DNA of 7,501 nucleotides from Frankiaceae bacterium. Lineage in GTDB: Bacteria > Actinomycetota > Actinomycetes > JAFAQI01. The notes under the pieces are model-generated. The model was not told where the DNA came from, made no database searches, and was given only the letters and a program-made list of their open reading frames with translations. Every line of letters begins with the position of its first letter. Positions within the stretch are counted from its first letter, which is position 1. Where the stretch lies: assembly GCA_030840615.1 (NCBI GenBank), contig JAVEEE010000146.1, forward strand, positions 1 through 7,501, written 5' to 3'. Of this stretch, positions 1-4,646 are shown one piece after another. A program made the position numbers and the translations under genes.

Positions 1-1377
1 CGTGGACAGCGCGGCCAGGTCCGACCCGGCGCCGGGCACGGAGAACAGCTGGCACCACTTGAGCTCGCCGAGCAAGGTCGGCTCGACCCACTGCTTGCGC
101 TGTTGGTCGGTGCCGTGCTCGAGCAACGTCGGCAGTGCCCACGCACCGACCTCCAGATGGGGTCGTTCGATGCCCGCGTCCTTCAACTCCTCACTGATCA
201 GCACCTGCTCGAGCGGACCGGCAGCGCGGCCGGCCGGTGGCGGCAGGTGCGGCATCAGCCAGCCGCCGAGCGCGAGCTCGCGCCGACGCTGATCGGGCGG
301 GAGCGCGACGAGACGTTCGACCGCCTCGCGGACCTGGGCGCGGACCGGCTCGGCTTCCGGCGGAAGGGCGAGGGAGTAACGGCGTCGTACGCCGGCCTTC
401 GCGTGCCGAGCCAGCCGCAGTCGCCAGGTGGCGGCACCACCGAGCAGTGCGCGCACCGTCTGCGCCCGGCGGAGATGCAGGTGCGCGTCGTGCTCCCAGG
501 TGAAGCCGATGCCACCAAGGATCTGGATGCAGCGCTTCGCGTTGTCGAACGCGGCCTGCGGCGCGACGGCAGCCGCCGTCTCCGCGGCCACCAACGCCTC
601 CTCGGGCAGCACGTCCGCGTCGGCAGCGACCGCCGCGTCCCAGACCGCGGCCCGTGCCTGCTCCGCCGCGACCAGCATGTCAGCGCAGCCGTGCTTCACG
701 GCCTGGAAGTGCCCGATGGGATAGCCGAACTGCTCGCGCACACGCGCATGGTCGGTGGCCGTGCGCAGGCACCAGTCCGCGATGCCAGCGGCCTCCGCGG
801 CGAACAACAGGGCACCCACCGCATCGACCCGGCTGTCGTCGACCGCGATGCAGCGTTCGGCGGGCAGCCGCACGTCATCCACGAAGACCGCGGCCACCCG
901 GCGAGTGAGGTCGAGGCTGTCGAGCGATTCGACCCGCACCTCGTCCGCCGACAGCAACCACCACTGCCGACCACCGTCGACCTGCACGGGCGCGAGCAAC
1001 CAGGGCGCGCGCCCGGCGGACAGCACCGGCCGCAGCTCGCCGCGGGCCACGACGCCATCGCTCGCTGTCGTGCCCTGCAGCGCGCCCGCCCGCCACGCGA
1101 CGGTGCCATCCTCGGCGCGGCCGAGCAGCACGCTCAGGAAGGCGCTCGGCAAGAACGCCCCCGGCAGCATCGCCCGGCCGGCCTGTTCCACCACCACGCA
1201 CAGCTCCAGCAGCCCGAAACCCGCGGCCAACTCGGCGAGCGCCGGGCCGTCGGGTGTGGCCGGGTCGTCGGCGGCGTCGACCGCCGCGCGGACGACCTCG
1301 CGGGGACAGTGGGCGGCGAGCCAGCGGGCCGCGACGTCACGCAGCTCTTCATGCTCGGCGGCCAGCCCTATGGACAT
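1..1377 (-). CDS. Fused two-unit acyl-CoA dehydrogenase (FadE34-like), 3' end beyond left edge
   Basis: FAD-dependent acyl-CoA dehydrogenase that would introduce an alpha,beta double bond into an acyl-CoA. Reading the minus strand from ATG 1377-1375 gives 459 codons with no stop before the window edge. Residues 1-330 form one ACAD-like unit: a helical N-terminus (MSIGLAAEHEELRD), a middle beta region, then REQFGYPIGHFQAVKH (214-229) and GGIGFTWEHDAH (288-299). After a Pro/Arg-rich linker (about 335-385) a second unit begins, with EHGTDQQRKQW (420-430) and the flavin/substrate motif CQLFSVPGAGSD (442-453). Single ACADs are about 380-400 residues, so this is a double-length protein like mycobacterial FadE34, which fuses the two halves that form an alpha2beta2 enzyme elsewhere. 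Oddity: the usual FSEPGAGSD reads FSVPGAGSD. No clear Shine-Dalgarno precedes the ATG, but it is the only ATG near the family N-terminus. It is divergent from the amidohydrolase. Family call is firm; substrate unknown. Confidence 0.92.
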   Translation of the reverse strand, partial: MSIGLAAEHEELRDVAARWLAAHCPREVVRAAVDAADDPATPDGPALAELAAGFGLLELCVVVEQAGRAMLPGAFLPSAFLSVLLGRAEDGTVAWRAGALQGTTASDGVVARGELRPVLSAGRAPWLLAPVQVDGGRQWWLLSADEVRVESLDSLDLTRRVAAVFVDDVRLPAERCIAVDDSRVDAVGALLFAAEAAGIADWCLRTATDHARVREQFGYPIGHFQAVKHGCADMLVAAEQARAAVWDAAVAADADVLPEEALVAAETAAAVAPQAAFDNAKRCIQILGGIGFTWEHDAHLHLRRAQTVRALLGGAATWRLRLARHAKAGVRRRYSLALPPEAEPVRAQVREAVERLVALPPDQRRRELALGGWLMPHLPPPAGRAAGPLEQVLISEELKDAGIERPHLEVGAWALPTLLEHGTDQQRKQWVEPTLLGELKWCQLFSVPGAGSDLAALST

Positions 1378-1449
1378 GTTGCGATCGACATCGGTGGGCC
1401 GCCCTTGCGCGTCTGCCTTATCAGAACAATGATTGAAAGTATGCCCGAC
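1378..1449. promoter_or_regulatory. Divergent intergenic control region with AT-rich patch
   Basis: This is the only space between the divergent dehydrogenase and amidohydrolase genes, so promoters for both should lie here or just inside the genes. Bases 1417-1440 are clearly AT-richer than the surrounding coding DNA. They contain a perfect 4+1+4 inverted repeat, CAAT-G-ATTG (1427-1435), inside a looser ATCA-N6-TGAT arrangement (1420-1433). On the minus strand TGATAA (1418-1423) is a poor candidate -10 element, with no convincing -35. I infer a promoter/operator region from position and composition. The regulator is unidentified, and the repeat is short enough to be chance. Confidence 0.4.
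1435..1439 (+). promoter_or_regulatory. Weak ribosome binding site supporting start at 1450
   Basis: GAAAG can pair with the CUUUC at the 3' end of actinobacterial 16S rRNA. Aligned on the full anti-Shine-Dalgarno, the AGGAGG core position would lie about six bases before ATG 1450. The alternative in-frame ATGs at 1429 and 1441 have no purine-rich element at a useful distance. Match is short, so start assignment is tentative. Confidence 0.35.
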
Positions 1450-2694
1450 ATGTTGGCAAACGTCCCTCCGGTCATCTCCGTCGACGACCATGTCGTGGAG
1501 CCACCCGATCTGTTCTTGCGGTGGCTCCCGGCGCGGTTCCGCGAGGCGGCCCCGCACATCGAACGGATGCCGTGGGAGTTCTCCCCCGAGGGCCGGCACT
1601 GGCCGTTCCGCCCGGCAGCCGACGGCCCGATCACCGACTTCTGGGCCTACGAAGACCTGCGCGTCGTGATCTGCGGTGCGACAGCGTGCGCCGGCGTACC
1701 GATCGCGGAGCGGTCCCGGGATCCGGTCGCGTTCGCCGACATGCGGCCCGGCTACTACTCGGTGCCCGAGCGGCTGGCCGACATGGACATCAACAACGTC
1801 GAACGGTCGCTGTGCTTCCCGACGTTTCCGCGGTTCTGCGGGCAGACGTTCCTCGAGGCGCACGACAAGGAGCTCGCGTCAGCATGCGTCGTCGCCTACA
1901 ACGACTGGATGGTCGACGAGTGGTGCGGTGAGAGCGGCGGCCGGCTCATCCCGCTGTGCCTGATCCAGCTCTGGGACCCGGCGATCGCCGCCGAGGAGAT
2001 CCGTCGCAACGCAGCCCGCGGCGTACGCGCGGTCAGCTTCTCCGAGATGCCCTCCAACCTCGGGCTGCCGAGCATCCACGATGCAGACCGTTACTGGGAT
2101 CCGGTGTTCGCCGCCTGCGACGAGACCGGCACGGTCATCTGCATGCACATCGGGTCGTCATCCGGCTTCAACACGACGTCGCGCGATGCGCCGGCGAGCG
2201 TGCAGATCGCGCTCACCAACATGAACAGCCAGATGGCCATGGCCGACTGGCTGCTCTCCGGAGTCCTCGCCCGGTTCCCGCAGCTGAAGATCGCGTTCTC
2301 CGAGAGCCAGATCGGCTGGATGCCGTTCATGTTCGAGCGGGTCGACAACATCTTCAACAAGGGCTCCGGCACCGCGATGCTCGATCCGGTCATCACCAAG
2401 CCGCCAAGTGAATACGTGCCCGGCCGGGTCTACGGCTGCTTCTTCGAGGACGACTTCGGCATCACGGTCCGCGACGCCATCGGCATCGACCAGATCACGT
2501 TCGAGACGGACTATCCGCATCAGGACACGACCTGGCCGGACACGATGGCCTACGCGCGTCGCGCGATGGCCGGTCTCACCGAGGAGGAGATCTACAAGAT
2601 CGCCCGCGGCAACGCCATCACGATGCTCGATCTCCCGGAGACCATCCCCGGCAAGATGAACACGGCGCAGCAACCCGTAGGAGCAAGCGCATGA
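1450..2694 (+). CDS. Amidohydrolase-2 family metal-dependent hydrolase/decarboxylase (COG2159)
   Basis: TIM-barrel metalloenzyme of the amidohydrolase_2 (ACMSD-like) family, which includes hydrolases and non-oxidative decarboxylases of carboxylated intermediates; predicted cytoplasmic, with no signal peptide. From ATG 1450 it has 414 residues. Visible family features are the strand-1 metal motif in ISVDDHVVEPPD (D12 and H14, a D-x-H variant of the classical HxH), H233 in CMHIGSSSG as the likely metal-binding or catalytic His, the helix SESQIGWMPFMFERVD (284-299), and ETDYPHQDTTWPD (352-364) holding the likely catalytic D354. In-frame ATGs at 1429 and 1441 would add 7 or 3 residues; 1450 is chosen for its weak Shine-Dalgarno and for the usual short lead before the SVDDH strand. 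The same frame stays open leftward to 103, but there it lies antisense to the dehydrogenase. It overlaps the next gene by four bases, so the two are probably one operon. Reaction and substrate cannot be assigned. Confidence 0.9.
   Translation: MLANVPPVISVDDHVVEPPDLFLRWLPARFREAAPHIERMPWEFSPEGRHWPFRPAADGPITDFWAYEDLRVVICGATACAGVPIAERSRDPVAFADMRPGYYSVPERLADMDINNVERSLCFPTFPRFCGQTFLEAHDKELASACVVAYNDWMVDEWCGESGGRLIPLCLIQLWDPAIAAEEIRRNAARGVRAVSFSEMPSNLGLPSIHDADRYWDPVFAACDETGTVICMHIGSSSGFNTTSRDAPASVQIALTNMNSQMAMADWLLSGVLARFPQLKIAFSESQIGWMPFMFERVDNIFNKGSGTAMLDPVITKPPSEYVPGRVYGCFFEDDFGITVRDAIGIDQITFETDYPHQDTTWPDTMAYARRAMAGLTEEEIYKIARGNAITMLDLPETIPGKMNTAQQPVGASA
2678..2683 (+). promoter_or_regulatory. 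Ribosome binding site for aldolase-family gene
   Basis: TAGGAG sits seven bases before ATG 2691, inside the last codons of the amidohydrolase gene. It fixes the aldolase start and, with the ATGA overlap, suggests translational coupling of the two genes. Confidence 0.8.
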
Positions 2695-3452
2695 CTGCTA
2701 CCGACGCCAGGACCCAGAAGCTGTTCGGCGATCGGAAGATCGCACCCGCACTGCCGGCGCTGACGCCGGCCGCCGAGCTCGCGTTGCTGGCGCGGATGCT
2801 GCACCGCGAGGGCTACGACGACCACCTCGCCGGTCACATCACCTACAAGCAGCCGGATGGCACGTTCCTCGTCAACCCGTTCGGGCTCACCTGGGACGAG
2901 TTGCGCGCCAGCGACGTCATGCACATGGACGCCGACGGCACATTGCTCGACGGCCCGTGGACCATCACGCCGGCGATCACGTTGCACGTCGAGCTGCATC
3001 GCGCCCGGCACGACGTCGGTGTCGCCGTGCACAACCACCCGCGGTGGTCGACGATCTTTGCCGACCTTCAGCGGACACCGGAGGTCTACGACCAGACCAG
3101 CGCGACGTATTCCGGTGAGGTCGCACTCTTCGACGACTACTCCGGCTCGGTCGACCAAGTCGAGAACGCGCGCGCCGCCGTCGAGGCGATCGGGTCCGCC
3201 GATGTCGCGCTGCTCGCCAACCACGGCATCCTCGTGCTCGCGCAGAACCCGGCGATGGCGTTCCTGCGGGCGTCGTCGTTCGAGTGGCGCTGCCGGCAGG
3301 CGTGGCACGTCGAGGCGGTCGGCAAGGGAGTGCCGCTGCGGCCCGAGGTGCAGGAGTCGTTCGGCGCCTACTTCGTCGACAACCCGTTCCCAGGTCTGTT
3401 CGAGGCGATGGCGAGGCGCGAGATCCGCGTCGACCCGTCAGTCCTCGACTGA
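2691..3452 (+). CDS. Class II aldolase/adducin family protein
   Basis: A 253-residue protein with the zinc-dependent class II aldolase/adducin fold. Family members include fuculose-phosphate aldolase, ribulose-phosphate epimerase and aromatic-acid decarboxylases of the phthalate type. Visible features are the N-terminal helix AELALLARMLHREGYDDHLAGHIT (28-51), the phosphate/substrate-loop region FLVNPFGLTWDEL (59-71), zinc ligands H114 and H116 in VHNHPRWS, and third ligand H178 in ANHGILVLA. Counting back 19 residues from the HNH, where fuculose-phosphate aldolase has catalytic Glu73, gives Ala95, so classical retro-aldol chemistry by that Glu is doubtful. Hydrolytic, decarboxylating or other lyase activity on an oxo-acid is possible. 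The start is fixed by TAGGAG seven bases upstream. The ATG overlaps the amidohydrolase stop (ATGA), which implies co-expression and a shared substrate route. The gene converges on the racemase gene. Family call is strong; reaction unknown. Confidence 0.9.
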   Translation: MTATDARTQKLFGDRKIAPALPALTPAAELALLARMLHREGYDDHLAGHITYKQPDGTFLVNPFGLTWDELRASDVMHMDADGTLLDGPWTITPAITLHVELHRARHDVGVAVHNHPRWSTIFADLQRTPEVYDQTSATYSGEVALFDDYSGSVDQVENARAAVEAIGSADVALLANHGILVLAQNPAMAFLRASSFEWRCRQAWHVEAVGKGVPLRPEVQESFGAYFVDNPFPGLFEAMARREIRVDPSVLD

Positions 3453-3461
3453 GCGGCTCAG
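3449..3461. terminator. Small palindrome across convergent stop codons
   Basis: CTGAG-CGG-CTCAG is a perfect five-pair stem with a three-base loop. It covers the aldolase TGA (3450-3452) and the racemase stop (TCA on plus, 3458-3460). It could act as a weak bidirectional terminator, but there is no T-tract on either side, and two facing TGA codons already create much of the symmetry. Confidence 0.25.
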
Positions 3462-4537
3462 CCAGGTTGGTCGGTCAAGCCCCAGCCGGCGAGAGCGTCC
3501 GACCGACCAGCTGCCGGCGGCAGCTCCGCCGGCGTCCGGGAGAAGCGGGGCGCGACGTTGGGCCGCAGGACGCCCTCGTGCTCGACCATCGCGGCGCGAG
3601 CCCGGACGTGCGGATGCTGCGGCGCTTCGGACATGCGCAGCACCGGCGTCACGCATGCCGGCCGATCGGCGAATCGCTCCGCCCACTCGTCCCGGGCCTT
3701 GGTGAGGAACACCTCCTGCAGCCTCTTGCGCAGCTCGCCCCATTGCGAGGCGTCACTGCGCAGCGGCGCGTCCTGCAGACCGAGCACCTCGACTACCTGC
3801 TGCCAGAACTGCTCCTCGATCGCCCCGACGGCGACGTACTCACCGTCGGCGCACTCGTAGGTGTCGTAGAACGGCGCTCCGCCGTCGAGCATGTTGGTGC
3901 CACGGTCGTCGGACCAGCCGCCATTGGCGCGCATGCTCCAGAACATCGTCATGAGCGACGCGACACCGTCGACCATGGCGACGTCGACGACCTGTCCCTG
4001 GCCGCTCGTCGTCCGCTCGAGCAGCGCGGCGAGGACGCCGGTCAGGCAGAACATCGCGCCGCCGCCGAAGTCGGCCACGAGGTTGAGTGGTGGCACCGGC
4101 TTGCGGCCGGGCTCGCCGATTGCAGCGATCGCGCCGAGGATGCCGGCGTAGTTGATGTCGTGACCGACCTTGTCGGCGAGCGGTCCGTCCTGACCCCAGC
4201 CGGTCATCCGCGCGTAGACGAGCCGCGGGTTCGCGGCCAGGCATGCGTCAGGTCCGATGCCGAGCCGCTCGGCGACGCCGGGCCGAAAGCCTTCGACGAG
4301 GACGTCGGCGCGCTCGGCGAGACGCAACACGGTGGCGACGTCGTCCGCCGACTTGAGGTCGAGGGTGATGGTCGGCCGGCCGGCCGCGAGCAGGTCAGGA
4401 TTGCCGACGCGCGAGCCGCCGGGACGGTCGACGCGCAGCACATCGGCGCCGAGCTGGGCGAGCAGCATGCAGGTGTAAGGCGCCGGCCCGATGCCGGCAA
4501 GTTCCAGCACGCGCACGCCATCGAGCGGTCCGGGCAT
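3458..4537 (-). CDS. mcr: Alpha-methylacyl-CoA racemase (CaiB/BaiF CoA-transferase fold)
   Basis: Interconverts 2R- and 2S-methylacyl-CoA thioesters, a step needed before acyl-CoA oxidation of methyl-branched fatty acids and sterol side chains, because the dehydrogenases accept only the 2S form. From ATG 4537-4535 the protein has 359 residues, the usual length (M. tuberculosis MCR is about 360). The three catalytic residues fall at the same numbers as in that enzyme: H126 in KVGHDINY, D156 in LNLVADFGGG, and E241 in VGAIEEQFW. The N-terminal Rossmann part (GPLDGVRVLELAG, then LAQLGADVLRVDRP) is typical of family III CoA transferases, and the retained GHDINY and DFGGG motifs mark it as a racemase rather than a transferase. 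An upstream in-frame ATG at 4573 would add 12 residues unlike the family start, so MPGPL is preferred. It diverges from the sulfatase gene and converges on the aldolase gene. No signal peptide; predicted cytoplasmic. Its partner pathway could include the fused dehydrogenase at the left edge. Confidence 0.95.
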   Translation of the reverse strand: MPGPLDGVRVLELAGIGPAPYTCMLLAQLGADVLRVDRPGGSRVGNPDLLAAGRPTITLDLKSADDVATVLRLAERADVLVEGFRPGVAERLGIGPDACLAANPRLVYARMTGWGQDGPLADKVGHDINYAGILGAIAAIGEPGRKPVPPLNLVADFGGGAMFCLTGVLAALLERTTSGQGQVVDVAMVDGVASLMTMFWSMRANGGWSDDRGTNMLDGGAPFYDTYECADGEYVAVGAIEEQFWQQVVEVLGLQDAPLRSDASQWGELRKRLQEVFLTKARDEWAERFADRPACVTPVLRMSEAPQHPHVRARAAMVEHEGVLRPNVAPRFSRTPAELPPAAGRSDALAGWGLTDQPG

Positions 4538-4544
4538 GCGTCGG

Positions 4545-4550
4545 ACAGTA
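4545..4550 (-). promoter_or_regulatory. Candidate -10 element for leaderless racemase mRNA
   Basis: On the minus strand TACTGT (a TANNNT -10) ends seven bases before ATG 4537, so transcription could start at or next to the A of the start codon. No Shine-Dalgarno precedes this ATG, which fits a leaderless transcript, common in actinobacteria. No recognisable -35 is present. A single hexamer match is modest evidence. Confidence 0.4.
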
Positions 4551-4637
4551 CCCGCGCAGCGGGTGCGGCTCATGGGTGGTGGGTGCGGCGGCGGACGTTC
4601 AACCCAGCGCGGCGACGCGCTCGGCGGGCGTGAGGAC

Positions 4638-4642
4638 AGGAG
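4638..4642 (+). promoter_or_regulatory. Ribosome binding site for sulfatase
   Basis: AGGAG lies four bases before ATG 4647, with a second purine run GAGG at 4632-4635. It supports 4647 as the start rather than the longer in-frame opening back to 4491, which would run antisense through the start of the racemase gene. Confidence 0.6.
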
Positions 4643-4646
4643 CGGG

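Larger units (their letters stand above)
4538..4646. promoter_or_regulatory. Divergent intergenic region between racemase and sulfatase genes
   Basis: These 109 bases separate two divergent genes and should carry the promoters of both. They hold the TACTGT element for the racemase and a nine-base direct repeat GGGTGCGGC (4561-4569 and 4581-4589) whose starts are 20 bases apart, about two helical turns, which could be a regulator site. The sequence is very GC-rich, and I see no good sigma-70 type -35/-10 pair for the sulfatase. The regulatory role is inferred from gene orientation. Confidence 0.4.

Noticed and set aside
755..1432. Plus-strand 225-codon open frame in a third frame
   Set aside because: Ser/Ala/Arg-rich low-complexity translation antisense to the dehydrogenase; another GC-bias artefact.
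103..1449. Plus-strand frame open upstream of the amidohydrolase, apparently extending it to 863 codons
   Set aside because: Antisense to the clear acyl-CoA dehydrogenase. The translation upstream of 1429 is Arg/Gly/His-rich and matches no family, while amidohydrolase homology starts just after 1450.
2592..3308. Minus-strand 238-codon open frame
   Set aside because: Antisense to the amidohydrolase/aldolase junction. Arg/Val-rich translation with no recognisable domain.
3284..4633. Plus-strand 449-codon open frame
   Set aside because: Lies antisense to the racemase, whose catalytic residues are all in place. It overlaps the aldolase end and has a composition typical of a GC-rich shadow frame.
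4491..4646. 52-residue N-terminal extension of the sulfatase back to ATG 4491
   Set aside because: Would overlap the start of the divergent racemase gene. The residues are Gly/Arg/Ser-rich and unlike a sulfatase N-terminus or signal peptide, and ATG 4647 has its own AGGAG.
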